64,000 nt of DNA, taken from assembly GCF_037975245.1 (NCBI RefSeq), contig NC_092562.1:4830001-4894000 (forward strand), read 5' to 3'. The notes beneath the pieces were generated by a model, which did no database searches, was not told where the DNA came from, and saw only the letters and a program-made list of their open reading frames with translations. The translations under genes and the position numbers were made by a program. Within the stretch, counting starts at the first letter, position 1; each line of letters opens with the position of its first letter. This stretch comes from Apostichopus japonicus. Its lineage: Eukaryota; Echinodermata; Holothuroidea; Aspidochirotida; Stichopodidae. Shown piece after piece: positions 1 through 24,262 of the stretch.

Positions 1-427
1 ACTGTTCTCAAAAGATAAATAAAATTTATATTTCTTGATAATATTCTCACACTCAGGTCCTCTTGGACAGTTATTTCTTCCGCAACGACCATACGTATCA
101 ATCTTTATATATTCCGAAAGAAGCCGAACGAATTTTGTCCTAGGCCAAGACGTAGCGAAACAGTTCGAAGACATCCACATTACTGTAGCCTCGAGGGTCC
201 CGTTCTTTTTCAATTCAGGTAAAATATTCCCATCCGCTTCGATAGTGTCATGGGTCTCTGTGCCATATCTTAGGTAACGCCCATAGGGTGATACGAACGT
301 TGAATCCGTGCGATAGGTAACGTCCCAATTAAATGCATCTTTGTACAATCTCGGGAGAGCGAGGTGCGGGGTGTTCCTGGGGCTCTCGTAAGTGACAAAT
401 ATCCAAATATGACCACTTTTTCTTTGC
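1..427 (-). CDS. Fucosyltransferase exon 2 (catalytic domain start)
   Basis: The acceptor follows a long pyrimidine tract and AG at 429-428. The exon is open to base 1 and encodes about 142 residues. Visible GT10 features in order are WIFVTYESP, FNWDVTYRTDS, VMWMSSNC, KFVRLLSEYIKIDTYGRCG, a C-x4-C pair, and YKFYLSFENS. Truncated only by the window edge. Confidence 0.95.
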
Positions 428-3400
428 CTGATAATGAAGAAAACAAAAAAGGAAAAACAAAGGAAATCGTTAATTGGTATCATAGGTTACAAAAGGATAA
501 ATATTAGAAATCGATGCAATGTGTAGCTCTTTGTAATTTACATATATAGATATATATATATTTATGATCTCTTCTGTTTCCCGCCTTTTCTGACTACTTT
601 ACACCTTTACCACGCACAACACAATGTGTACAGCTCCCATCCTGCCTAACTCCATTTTTTTAATTTATCATAAATTGTCAAATGTCGGTACCTTATTTAA
701 TCACTTTATACGTTACCAAGGAAGGCTTGAAGACTATATACGAATGAACAATGAATGTTCTGGAAATGATGATTTTGAACCATAATAAGTGGTTCAGTGC
801 ACCTGCACTCTCAACCAATGGCAGTCCACCCCCCCCCCCCCCCTCATAATGAAGGACCTTCGGCGCTGGACATTACATGTTACACTATAAGAATAACTGA
901 TACTAAAGTCTATCGCCGTATATCATGTTTTGCTAAGTCGATATGGTCAATTAACACACCCATCAAAATAATCAGCTATACAGACGTACACTGAAAACTT
1001 AAATTGGTTCACCGACTAACATAACGTTAGTCCATCTGGTGCCTCTCCCGACTAACATAGCCTTAGTCAGTTGCTATACCGACTAATTTATTCCTTAGTC
1101 AGTTGGATTTCTTAGTGGGTCATCTTAGTCCGTCAACTTAGTCGATCAACAATTTCTTAGTCGGTAAATGTATATTAGTCAGTTACATTAGTTGGTGACA
1201 TTAGTCGGTCTTTACCGACTAATTTATATGAGCCACCGACTAGTTTATAGCAGGTTTTACATTAGTCAGGATGGTGCCTCTCCCGACTAACCTTTCTTAG
1301 TCGGTATCGACTGACTAGTTGCACTGACTAGAATCACTGAAAGAATTAAACCCGACTAGTTTCACTGACTAGCATCACTGAAAGAAAAGAGAGCAGAAGA
1401 AACACAAATAATGTGTACGTTGGCAGTATTTATTTCTGATAAAACTTCTGATGTCTACAAAGGCTGACTTTCGACAGATAGGGAAGAAATCACTGTAAAC
1501 AAAAATCTGAAAATATGATTTTATTCCAACAAAGTTAAGACAAGTTAATGGATCAAACATGAATCGCAAAAGTATAGCACTGCACAATAATGCAAAGTTG
1601 AATCTTGGGCAAGGGTTCCTCATGACTTTCGTTTTAAAGTGGTACCCCAAATCGACACCAGTTAAGTCTTCACGAACAAAGAGTGTTTCTCCTAACTACA
1701 AATGGCCTCCCACTTGTCTTCAGGAAGCCAAAATCTGCACCGTAATTGACCTGTGAACAGAAAATATGATATACATGTAAGCACAGATACAGATATAGCA
1801 CATGATAACTCACATTATCATAAACATACATTTACATTAAAATTTTATAACATATTGGGAAGTATACATTTAAATCTAGGTCCCTCAAATTATAAGCCAG
1901 GAATAGCAGCTTTACCAAATAATTATTAGCTTTGCACAGCATAACACCAAGTTATTTTTCAAAGCTTAATAATTATGTTAATCATGTTAATAATGATCCC
2001 AATAGACCGGGAGCCCAGAGGGTTTGGTTAGCTGGGAAGGTAACCAATTGCCTTGTACATCACAATGTTCACAGTGCATTCCTGTATATGAAACCAGACG
2101 ACTTGCAAACCGACTGTGGTGGGTGTGGCTGGGAGAGCAATTTTAAAGTCACCTGATAGCTAACCTAGATCAGTTTTCATGGTAACACATCAAAGTAAGT
2201 ACAATGTGTCAGGTATGGCCCCAAGAGCAACAAATGGCCATTGCCAGTAATTATTGGTGGTGGGGTACCCCTGCCAGTGATCTATAATTGACCCCTCAAG
2301 GCTGACCTAGGTCAGCTCATGAGGAAACCACTTGAAACCTACTGGAAAATGTTGGTTAGGACTTCAGATACAACTGATGGGCATTGCCAGTAATTTTTAT
2401 TGGTGGGGTACCCCTGCCAGTAGACCCCCAAAATGCCCATCCCCCATTGACCTAGATGAGCTCATGATTTGACCAGTTGAAAACTACTGGAAAATGGTAT
2501 CACTTCATATGTAAGGGATGGGCATTTCCAGTATTTTATATTAGTGGGGTACCCCTGCCAGTAGACCCCCAAAATGCCCCCCCCCCCTCATTGATCTAGG
2601 TCAGCTCATGATTTAACCAGTTGAAAACTACTGGAAAATGATTGACAGGATTCTATATGTAAGGGATGGGCGGACTCTGGCAGTGGTGGCCCACCAATAT
2701 AAAATACTGGAAATGCCCATCCTTACATATGAAGTGATACCTATCATTTTCCTGTAGGTTTCAACTGGTCAAATCATGAGCTCACCTAGGTCAATGAGGG
2801 CATGGGCATATTGGGGGTCTACTGGCAGGGGTACCCCACCAATAAAAATTACTGGCAATGCCCATCCCTTGTATCTGAAGTCCTAACCAACATTTTCCAG
2901 TAGGTTTCAAGTGGTTACCTCATGAGCTGACCTAGGTCAGCCGTGAGTGGTCAATTGTTGATCACTGGCAGGGGTACCCCACCACCAATAATTACTGGCG
3001 ATGGCCATTTGTTGATCTTGGGGCCATACCTGACACATTGTTCTTACTTTGATGTGGTTACCATGAAAACTGATCTAGGTTAGCTGTTAGGTGACTTTAA
3101 AATTGCTCTCCCAGCCACATCCACCACAGTCGGTTTGCCAGTCGTCAGGTTTCATATACAGGAATGCATTGTGAACATTGTGATGTACCAGGCAATTGGT
3201 TACCTTCCCAGCTAACCAAACCCTCTGGACTCCCGCTCTACAGATCAGTGAAAATTTGACCAAACTTATGAAGCTTGCACGTAAATGATATACTAGACTG
3301 TTTTTTTTTTAAAACAGGTTATGAAAAGTATCTTTAATATCATTAAACAGTTGGGTACAATAGTTAAACTCACTCTTCCATCTTTTTTCTCTATGGTACT

Positions 3401-6400
3401 TGTTCCTTTACTTTTTGGACTCTTGGATAAACTCTTTTGTTCTGCGAAGGGTACCAATATATCATCTTAAAACATGTCTTTAAGCCATATATAACACAGT
3501 TCTCCTCTTCTGTTGTTGCCTCCACACTGGTGTCGTACATCACAGGAAACCTCACCCTTGACTTAGATATTTGGCTTTTCAATTCCTGCTGGAAAAAAGA
3601 AACAGCAAAGTATTCATCATTTGAAAAAATAAATAAATAAAGTTGTCACCACAAAGTTATGTGAGATTTGCTTCCACTATAGTCTCAAAAAACAATCCCA
3701 AAGTTTGAAGCAGACTGTATAAAGCTGAAAATTTGAACGAGAGTGTCATCACCATTGCAACCAGAATCAAATGCCCAGAATACAGAGACAATAAAACATG
3801 GGCTAAATCTTTGTTTGTTTTTATGATCTTTAAAAATATAAAATTTTAGAAACAGAAATGCACTGAGCCAACTTATTTATAGGCCTAATCGTTTTTAGTT
3901 GTTATTTTGCTTGCTCACATAACAAGCCTGTTTAGACCTAGGCTAGAGGAGAATCAATACTTTGTTACACTAAGTTTGTCTTTCGGTCGTTTTGATTTAG
4001 TCTTACTAGTAGTACTAAAGTATATAATGGACCGGCGAAGACTAGAGAATACCCAGAGTTTTAGCAACTGCGTTAAACTGTATCATCTGATCTATTATTT
4101 ACGTCAATGAGTTTCATTCTATCTAGGATCAAAAAGAGAAAACTAATTAATCTTAACCTTTAAACTTTGCTACTAAACAGATATGCTTGAATTACAAATT
4201 AATGTCAAAAAACATCATAATCTACGAATCGATGCATATACATATACATAAACAGAATAATTTGAATTCGCGCAAGTGAACCCTGCACTACATTGGACAG
4301 AAAAAAAACGTGCAATTATAGACCAAACTAAACATACTAAATTTTCCGTTACTTCTACATAAAATATCAATACAAATACAACAACTTACTCTTTTGGCAG
4401 TATACTAAAAGCACATGTTATAATAACTTCAGACTATCAAGCTTTCCTGAGAAAAAACGGTTAATACTTCTTACAGTAAACAAGTCGACCGTGAAGGAAT
4501 GTCGCAATTGTTTCATGAGCGTGACCGGAAATTAAATACTAAAAAATGATAAATGAAAAGGTTAAATAGAACTGAAGCGTGCATCCTGACTGCTCGCAAC
4601 ATATAATACCGTTGACTAGCCAACATAATTTGTTCAGCCTACTGTGACTGTACGTTTGAAGGTCTAGCCTTGCTTATTCAATATCACAAAGCCTACCCAT
4701 TTAGATTCACATGGGATATTACAGGAAATCTTTACCAAATGAGTGTAGACTTCAAATAAACTATTGAGACTTATAGTTCCAGTATTTGTTTGGGAATAAA
4801 TTAGAAGATTATGTGCCACTGTTCAGTCTAGCCCAATACACACATAACACATGGTGTTTAGAATGCACACTTTAGTGTTGAGAATGCACTGCAGTACCCA
4901 GTAGAAGCCTATAGGCTACTCACTGTCATTGCACTTGTGTATTGCGAAAAGCCAGCGTGACAACGGTAGCGTTACACTAACCATAATACATGAGTACTAG
5001 TGCCAGTGGCCTAACAATTAACTTTAATTTTACCTTCAAGTTAAAGGAATAACAGGTAGGCCGATGATGGCAGTTAATACCTCCATTCTTCTAAAGACCT
5101 TGGGTGATTTACGGTTGAAAGTTGCTTAGAGTGATCGTATGAAACTATGCCAAGTCCAGCAAGCTGCCGTTGCCTCTCGGTTTCCAAATTGAAGTGAATC
5201 GAATTGGGTTAAAATACATTAGTTCGTCGACCGACCGACTAAGCTACGATTATGGCGTAAATCGGGTGTCCGTATCGTTCTTAGTCCATGGGTTAAAATA
5301 CCTTAGTCCGTCGCCACCGACTAAGCTGCGATTATATTTTCCTTAGTCAGTGTAAACTGACTAAGAAGCAGCGATGAAACGAAGATTTTTGCTAGTTCGT
5401 GTGCATTGACTAACGTTACAAACTAATTTAACGTTAGTCCGTGGCAATATTGACTAGTTTATTTTTTCAGTGTAGTTCCCTGACAAGAACCACCTGTAAC
5501 TACTTTGTTTTTAATTATCGATTAATCACAAAATAACTGCATGATTACGGATCTGATAAAAGGAAGTTTATAGCATATGCTATAGCATATTCTGTGACCG
5601 GCACTATTACATGTAGCAACCTTTAACCACGTGGGAGTTATCTGTTGAATAACTCGAACTAATTTATGGAAGCAGTCTTGTATTACACTCGTACCCAACA
5701 ATAATACAATATCTTTAAACGATTTAGCGTCCTTGCTTTAGCGATTTAGCGTCCTTGCTGTGCCGATGAACGTCTGCGAATGTATGTTTTTAGAACATTT
5801 CATGTACCATTCGTTGTACCATGTTTAGTGTTTATATACCAATCGAGTCGTAGTTCAATGTGTCAGTGTGACGCCGTCAGGCTCGTAACCCTGGGAAAGG
5901 TTATATTTTCATTTAGAGCATTCTTGCCGAGGGCATTACGCTCATGTCATGTTTTTCGATTTTTTTTTCCATATGCTTTCAATAACATACAACCTCATAT
6001 TTTGGTCGACAAACTTGTCACTAGGAAGATTCCAACTAGCCTATAACTTCATTGGATCATGAATTTTACCTTTCAAACAAAACTCAATTTGGAAAACTTA
6101 GACCAATTGCAACTTGTCGTTCTGATATAATTTGTTCAAATACGGGTGCCCCTCAGGGGACGGTTATAGCACCGTTTCTTTTGACATTATATATATACGT
6201 ACGATGCCAGATCTTCAGAAGAACGGTGCTCATTCATCAAATTTGCTAATGGCACCGCCATGGTTGGTTTGATTAATGGTATAATGATGACAATGCACAT
6301 CTTAGCCATCTACAATCTTTTGTAAATGATTGTGATTTAATTTTTCTTGAACTGAATGTTCCTAAGATTATAAAGAAATGCCAATTGACTTCCGTCGTAA

Positions 6401-7722
6401 CATCATCTCTCCAACCACGTCACCTGTCACTATCGAGGCGACTGCAGTCCATCGTTGTTCAGTATTATAAATATCTTGGGGTAATATTGAACGACAAATT
6501 GAAATGGCGGGATCATGTTGCATGTTTTGGTTAAAAAGTTAAACTATCTATATTGACTACCTCTGTCTACGAAAATGTCAAATTTTAATGTTCGTCCTGA
6601 TAGTTTAGATATTATCTATAACGGTATACGCTAAATATAGGGTTTGGTGTTATGGATTGATCTGTTGGAGTGGCAATGTCAATAAAACTGAGAAGAATCG
6701 TATTGACAATATTGTAAAGAAAGCGGAAATAGTGGTTGGGGTGTCTCAAGCCGTCAGTCGACTCGAGGCTACCAGTGCCTCCTACAGTCCAAGCTAGACT
6801 CCATATGGGATGATTCTAGCCACCCTCTTCCATGATCTACTTCATGACAAGCAAATAAACGGAGACATTGGCAGGCTGAGACTCCAGTGCCTAAAAAAAA
6901 CAGGCATCGAGATTCTTTTATCCCCCCCCCCCCCGGGCAATGAAGCTTTTTAATGATATCTCACTTCGCTGTCTTGCGACAATCTTACACGCGACCGTAT
7001 TATTTGTATACACACATATTTCTATATTAATATTTTGTCATCTTTCCTATATCAACTGCTGTACTTGCGATTACATACGATTTCCTTTCTGGAGAAATAA
7101 AGTTGTACTTACTTATATTTACTGACTTAATCCCGGTGACCCCCTCCTGTGACCAACCCGGCTTCCCCACATGAGGTTTAATTTGGCATTGAACTTGTCT
7201 TAGTCATCCTCTACAAAGACCAAGCATATATTTGACTATAATGGAATTTAAAAAAAAGGGCTATGGGAAAACTACTTACCTCATGTATTGTTTCCATTCA
7301 GATATTGAACTCGATAGCTTCTGAAAATACACCGCATCAGTCTCGGAAATCTCTGAATATTCTAATGTCTGTTTCGTCTTCACTGTGCAGTTAATTCTAG
7401 GACATGTTTCTTCTATAGTCCAATTTCCTTGTTCTGCGATAACTCCTATCTCCACGCATGGAGCTCCCGGTACCGTGGGATTGATGGCATTTTCAGTTTC
7501 AGGCGATGAAAATAACTTTACAGTAACAGCCGAATCAACAGCTCTGTTGACGTGTTGTATATTGTCTTCTTTACCAATTTGCATAATCACAACGTTGCTA
7601 GCGATAAATCCAATTATCACAAAGAATAAACAGATCAGTAATCCAAATTTCACTAAGGGCATGGTCCGTACCATTGTAATTAACGATTCATCGTGGCTAC
7701 TAAATATAAACAATGACCTCAA
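1..7722 (-). CDS. Alpha-(1,3)-fucosyltransferase (GT10), 5' two exons, partial
   Basis: This gene encodes a Golgi type II membrane enzyme that moves fucose from GDP-fucose onto N-acetylglucosamine-containing glycans. Two exons are seen, 7280-7722 and 1-427, joined by a 6.85 kb intron. The donor leaves two bases and the acceptor supplies one, so the frame is continuous and gives R-Q-R-K-S at the junction. Downstream come HIWIFVTYESP, then FNWDVTYRTDS, then a cysteine-rich stretch and YKFYLSFENS at the window edge. The last is the GT10 donor-binding signature (family knowledge). The remaining catalytic domain lies outside the window. I am confident of the family; which acceptor it uses cannot be read from this part. 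Confidence 0.94.
1005..1380. repeat. Cluster of TTAGTCGGT / ACCGACTAA subrepeats (left)
   Basis: The hexamer TTAGTC and its complement recur every 15-40 bases in both orientations, often extended to TTAGTCGGT or CCGACTAAC. A matching cluster lies at 5217-5475. The pair may be the ends of a foldback-type DNA transposon about 4.4 kb long. Confidence 0.65.
2003..3239. repeat. Large imperfect inverted repeat (foldback element)
   Basis: The left arm (about 2003-2565) is the near-exact reverse complement of the right arm (about 2692-3239), with a loop of roughly 130 bases. Each outer arm carries the same unique segment (for example GGTTTGGTTAGCTGGGAAGG at 2020 and its complement near 3220). Inner parts of the arms hold tandem units of about 115-120 bases containing the GGGGTACCCCTGCCAGT core. 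No coding content was seen. Confidence 0.85.
3391..3588 (-). pseudogene. Exon-like ORF of unknown origin inside the foldback region
   Basis: After a good acceptor (TTTTTTCCAG) the minus strand is open for 65 codons to a TAG stop. The peptide begins QELKSQISKSRVRFPVMYD and ends KVKEQVP. It lies between the two TTAGTC clusters, so it may be the terminal exon of a gene carried by, or captured in, the mobile element. I do not recognise the family. Confidence 0.3.
5217..5475. repeat. Cluster of TTAGTCGGT / ACCGACTAA subrepeats (right)
   Basis: The same hexamers as at 1005-1380 recur in both orientations (CCGACTAAG, CCTTAGTCAGT, CGTTAGTCCGT). This is the likely right end of the same element. Confidence 0.6.
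5980..7105 (+). pseudogene. Degenerate non-LTR retrotransposon (LINE) reverse transcriptase
   Basis: Translation in shifting frames gives reverse-transcriptase motifs in order: NTGAPQGTVIAPFLLTLY at about 6139-6192, a KFANGTAMVGL segment near 6237-6270, and KYLGVILNDKLKW near 6470-6505. The frame changes several times, stops intervene, and the catalytic ADD position reads A-N-G. The fragment ends near AATAAAGTTGTACTTACTTA at 7097, which looks like a LINE 3' tail. It is dead and 5'-truncated. Confidence 0.8.
7280..7722 (-). CDS. Fucosyltransferase exon 1 (membrane anchor and stem)
   Basis: This exon ends at a strong donor (AG then GTAAGT) at 7279-7274. It encodes a short cytosolic tail, a hydrophobic helix (FGLLICLFFVIIGFIAS), a stem, and the first part of the GT10 N-terminal domain (CTVKTKQ..SETDAVYF). 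Possible starts are Met at 7722, 7674 and 7662. The later ones give the short basic tail usual for Golgi type II enzymes, so 7674 is as likely as 7722. Confidence 0.88.
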
Positions 7723-7773
7723 ACAGACTCGGGATATCGAATTGACACTTGACGAACTTAAATACAGCTACTT

Positions 7774-7783
7774 GTATATATAG
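7774..7783 (-). promoter_or_regulatory. TATA-like box upstream of fucosyltransferase
   Basis: A TATATATA run lies about 50 bases before the first possible start codon on the minus strand, at a spacing that would put transcription start between them. It is a plausible core promoter, but TA runs are very common here, so confidence is low. Confidence 0.3.
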
Positions 7784-8079
7784 GTACATGTATTAATGGC
7801 TTTCGTAAATGGCAGAGTTGCTAAGAACTCCATAGGATTAGAGGGAGCTATATACATTTTAACTGGATGGCATTTATTGCACGCAAAGGAACGAACGTTT
7901 TATAGCAATAATTATTCATAATATTCCCTAACAAGCGTTATAACCTGCTTGTTTATGGAAGAAGAAATTAATAGTATTTGGATGCATGCATTTGTGTGCC
8001 TATTCGGGGATGGGGGTGGGGTGGGGGGATGACGTCACCGGTATACGTTAGCGCACTTCAAACATACATACACACACAC

Positions 8080-10220
8080 ATATCAGGCGCGTATCCAGGA
8101 TTTTCAAACCCGGGGGGCGCGAATTACTATCTAAGCGGAGCGCCACCATCGGTTGGCACGCAGCGTACAAGAAAATTTCTTGTTTTGAAACCCCCCAGAT
8201 CACCGGAAACGGCACTTCTCGGGCTTGAAATGACCAACCAGATGTACACTTTTTGCTTGAGAACCAAGTATTTCCTAATAGTTTTTTTTTTCCATCCATA
8301 ACCTTTTTGAAGATTGTCAACCCGGCACACATCATGTTCGACCTGATCGCATCTCCTGTGGGTCTTTGCTTTTGTAGGTGATTCTACGTCGCGGCCCACA
8401 ATACCCGTCAGCCCCACTTTTCAAGGTTTTAAGCCCCATATTTGTTCAGAATTTGAAAATTCACATTTCTCGTGAAAAAACTCACTTCAAAACATACCCA
8501 TAATGTTGTACAAAATTTCATCTATGGACAACCAATACAGAAAAAACTTCCTTCAACCCCTAACAGACCGGTCAAAATTGCACGAGTTGCGGGAAGTGTG
8601 ATGTAGAATGTTGGTCAGAAATTTTCGAAAATTCAGACACAGTTAATTTATTGGTGTACAAATATTAAAACCTCTTATAACGGCTATTATGAAACTTGGT
8701 TGAAGGAAATGAAAAAATAGCAGATATTTCCGAAACCGAACACTACACACATAGGCGTAGGAGGCGTGGCGGAGCTAGGGGTATTGGTCAGGAGTGGCGA
8801 GAATGGTCTGAAGGGGCGCTTTCGACACTATCTAAGCGGAGCGCCACCACTGGTTGGCGCGTAGCGTACAGAAAATTTTTGAGTAAAGATACTCCCTAGA
8901 TCGCCGGAAATGACCCTTTCCGGGCCTTGCTAATTTGCAGATAACGAAGAATAAATAGGTGTCATCGCCATTTTGTCAGAAAATTACAGTACACCAACAA
9001 AATGTGACAAATGTCAATAAGTAGATGAGAGCGCAATAAAAAAGTCAATAATCTAGAATAAGTAAAAAGTGGTAAAGAACTGAAAAAGGCGCCAGCAGTC
9101 CATTTGGGTCCGTCAGGGGGCATCCGCCCTCTGACCATATGGACGCTCCGCCACTGCGCGGCGGGGGTGCAGGCCCTAATTCGCTATTACTAATGTAAAA
9201 GAGAGTTTTGACATAATTGGACCTCCATGCTTTTTATACATCTACATGAGACATGTCGTTGTTTACATTAGCATCTGGCGGTATACTGCGCAATTTTAAC
9301 GGACCGTACGGTACATGATGGCATGCGATGTAATAACCGATGCTTGCTTATATGATATTGTCACGAACACGTTGAACGCGCGCTTAGCGCGCGAAAATTT
9401 TTGGTTATTTTTTCAGGCAAGTCGGACAGTTTTGAGGCTTTTCATCCTGGAACGCCATTTTCATGTTCACTGATATGATGTGATATCTGCTGTTTGCGTT
9501 ACAAATTCGAACAGGCGCGTAGCGAGGAATTTGGGAGGGGCGAAGCCTGTAGGCAAATTATCTAAGCATAGCGCCACCATAGGTTGGCGCGAAGCGTACA
9601 AGCAAATTTTGGCCGAAAATGTCTCCCAGATCGCTGGAAATGACACTTCCCAGGCCTTGTAAGTTGCCTCTAAGCACTTTCTATTTTGAAATTACTTAGC
9701 GATATCATTTAAAAAAAAAAATGCTGAATGGGGGGGGGGGCAGGCGGTCGCCCCCATCCCAAAATGCGTCATGTTCCCCGACGACACGGTCGAGTTCGAG
9801 ACCAGCCACAGTTGGTTTCATAGCACAATTCTACACACGCGTTATGATAGACCATATATAGTATATATAGAGATCATTAGTGAGAGAGGAAAATGGAAAC
9901 GTCAAAAAATGAAGTTGTCGGTGTAAGGGGTAGGGTGAGTCACACTTTAACGAAATCATTGATCCGTCACTGGCTACCCTTCAGCGCTGTAATGATGTCA
10001 CCGTTCTTCTTTCTCTTCCCGGTGTCTTCGTGTTTTGCTTTTACTCCCTCTTTTTCTCCTTTTTCTCTCTTTCTTCTTTTTCTTTTCCCTTCCTTCCTCT
10101 CCTCCTCCTCTTTTTTCCCCTCTTTTTTCCCCTCTTTTTTCTTCTCTTTTTTCTCTTCTCTTTTTCTTACCCGGGGGGCGCGCGCCCCCAACGCCCCCCC
10201 CCCCTGGATACGCACCTGCA
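8080..10220. repeat. Dispersed-repeat cluster between genes
   Basis: A core of about 102 bases (starting ATCTAAGC and running to GGCTTG or GGCCTTG) occurs three times in direct orientation at 8127-8227, 8828-8929 and 9558-9659. Each is preceded by a GGCGTA- or GGCGCGTA-type end. An outward-facing end (CTGGATACGCACCTGC) lies at about 10203-10218. These look like overlapping non-autonomous elements. A pyrimidine-only tract lies at 10007-10170. No gene is visible in this stretch. Confidence 0.65.
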
Positions 10221-11103
10221 TATACACACATATAAATATTAACTTTGACCGTTTGTGAGATCAACTCATAGACACTATTTATGAATGCACGCAATTAACG
10301 AAGCAGTCAGTACTGTACAAAGTGTAACCTTTAAATCTATAAAAGGCCTATCCAATAAATAACAATATATCCTGTCATACAACATTGGGACAATTTCCTG
10401 GGTTACACTGTTATATTTACATTTTCCCCACACTTTCGAGTGGCAAACTATACATGCATAAACAATTGCTATTAGTTCCATAAGCAAATTAACCCATGTT
10501 GGGCATCCGAAATATCTATACTACTGAGTTAAAATATATAACAAATATTCCATAACCTTTTGAGCAATAATTATTGTAAATTTTGGAGGAAACACTCACG
10601 TGACCATATTAGATCCTCCCACTGAAATAAACACAGTGGTTTTAGCGTCCTCACAATACAAGTCTTGATGTGCTGTTCTCAGTAACACATTTTCTACTGT
10701 ACACAATCCAAATTTGTTTTCTCGATTAAAAACTCAGCGTATGTATTGTCAACAGCAAATTGAAAGGAGTAATATTATGACGGGAACTATCGTCCTCAAC
10801 AACCGTAATCGGTAGTCATCAAACAAGCATGGACTGGGGGCTGGGCTGGGGGGGGGGGGCTTATCGGGACATCGATTAGAAGAAATCACTTCATAAGTTA
10901 ACATAAACTAAATAGTCTGGTGTCCACGTGAATTTTGTGATCTGTTAAAAGCTGGACTGCATCACCAAGCTTGCATATGGAACCAACCAATAATCGGCTA
11001 CAGGACACTAGAGTGTGCCCTCCAGGTAAACTATTGTCTCCTGGTGCCCTCCATGTGAACGACTGTCCCCTTCAGGGTGACGGGAGAAACACGCGTCATA
11101 GGT

Positions 11104-11739
11104 AGGGGCATCAGGAGGTGATATCAGACGGCTGGTGCCTGTTGAAACACGGCATGGTTAAGGGCATCAGGAGGTGATACCAGACGGCTAATGCCTGCTG
11201 AGACACGGCATAGCCAAGGGCATCAGGAGGTGATATCAGAGGGCTAGTGCCTGTTGAAACACGGCATAGTTAAGGGCATCATGAGGTGATATCAGACAGC
11301 TGGTGCCTGCTGAGACACGGCATAGTTAAGGGCATCAGGAGGTGATATCAGAAGGCTAGTGCCTGTTGAAACACGGCATAGTTAAGGGCATCATGAGGTG
11401 ATATCAGACAGCTGGTGCCTGCTGAGACACGGCATAGCTAAGGGCATCAGGAGGTGATATCAGACAGCTGGTGCCTGCTGAGACACGGCATAGTTAAGGG
11501 CATCAGGAGGTGATATCAGACGGCTAATGCCTGTTGAAACACGGCATAGTCAAGGGCATCAGGAGGTGATATCAGAAGGCTAGTGCCTGCTGAGACACGG
11601 CATAGTTAAGGGCATCAGGAGGTGATATCAGACAGCTAGTGCCTGCTGAGACACGGCATAGTTAAGGGCATCAGGAGGTGATATCAGACAGCTGGTGCCT
11701 GCTGAGACACGGCATAGTTAAGGGCATCAGGAGGTGATA

Positions 11740-11762
<23 letters not shown>
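11104..11762. repeat. 56-bp minisatellite, about 11.7 copies
   Basis: The unit AAGGGCATCAGGAGGTGATA... starts at 11104, 11160, 11216 and every 56 bases to 11720. Copies differ at a few positions (ACGG/ACAG/AAGG, GTTGAAAC/GCTGAGAC). The last copy overlaps the end of the cytokine receptor coding exon and supplies its stop codon. Confidence 0.95.
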
Positions 11763-23434
<11,672 letters not shown>

Positions 23435-23734
23435 GGTGGTATATCTGCTTTATCGATGAACCATCCTAAACTTGCGAGGGAATTGCATACGACTTTGAAC
23501 AAAAAACAAACAAACCAGCCCATTCACAAAAGTGTACCAGATAACAAAAGTATTTACTATAAGACTAGCAATGTCACTAACTTAGATCGTTAAGCGTATA
23601 TGACTACATCAGACAAATATAGATAGGTAGTAGAGACGAGCAAAGCTTAAAACAGCAGTTTACCGAAGGGACGCATTCTTCTAATGTAATGACCTCTAGC
23701 GAACTCAGTACAATTAACGTTCCTGTCAATTTCG

Positions 23735-23737
<3 letters not shown>

Positions 23738-23804
<67 letters not shown>
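23738..23804. repeat. (TA)n microsatellite
   Basis: About 33 TA units upstream of receptor exon 1. Confidence 0.95.
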
Positions 23805-23808
<4 letters not shown>

Positions 23809-24173
23809 GGACTTATTCCTCTTTTCTAACTTCAAAAAGTATTTTTAGTTTTTCCCCTTCCTCTACCCATCTTGCGCGAGATCTAATGATAGTACATTGA
23901 AGCTATAATTCTAATAAATTAGAAACTCGTTTTGAGCTTTCCCTAACAAAGTGTATCTGATCTAACCTGGCAATCTTACTTATAATCGCCTGATCTTCTC
24001 GCGGCGCTCGCTAGCCTTAACTTTTGAATATGTTATACTAAAAGATTAATTTTTAAAATCAAGAAATTCCCAGCGATATGTTTATATATTGCGATTTTCA
24101 TTTATATATATATATATACTATTTATTTATATACTTATCAATAGTATGATAGAACGTAATTAATTATACTTAC

Positions 24174-24262
24174 CAACAGCGCAATCTTATAACTGCAAGG
24201 AACAGCGGTATCAGTCTGAGGTTTCTCTCCGCATATCCTGAGTATAGTCTTTCAAAAATGGT
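24174..24262 (-). other. Possible 5' untranslated exon of the cytokine receptor
   Basis: A consensus donor (GTTG/GTAAGTATAA) faces left at 24173-24168. A pyrimidine-rich acceptor-like site (GTTTTTTGTTCAAAG) lies just upstream of the start codon near 23495. The upstream boundary of this exon is unknown. It is inferred only from splice signals. Confidence 0.35.

Larger units (their letters stand above)
428..7279. other. Fucosyltransferase intron 1, mobile-element rich
   Basis: This 6.85 kb intron carries clusters of TTAGTC/GACTAA hexamers (1005-1380, 5217-5475), a 1.2 kb foldback (2003-3239), a stray minus-strand exon-like ORF (3391-3588), and a broken LINE fragment (about 5980-7105). I see no further fucosyltransferase exon in it, and the direct phase match between the two exons argues that none is needed. 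Confidence 0.75.

Noticed and set aside
9893-10258. Phe/Ser/Pro-rich and Lys/Glu-rich ORFs
   Set aside because: They come from a pyrimidine-only tract next to a repeat end; no splice or start support.
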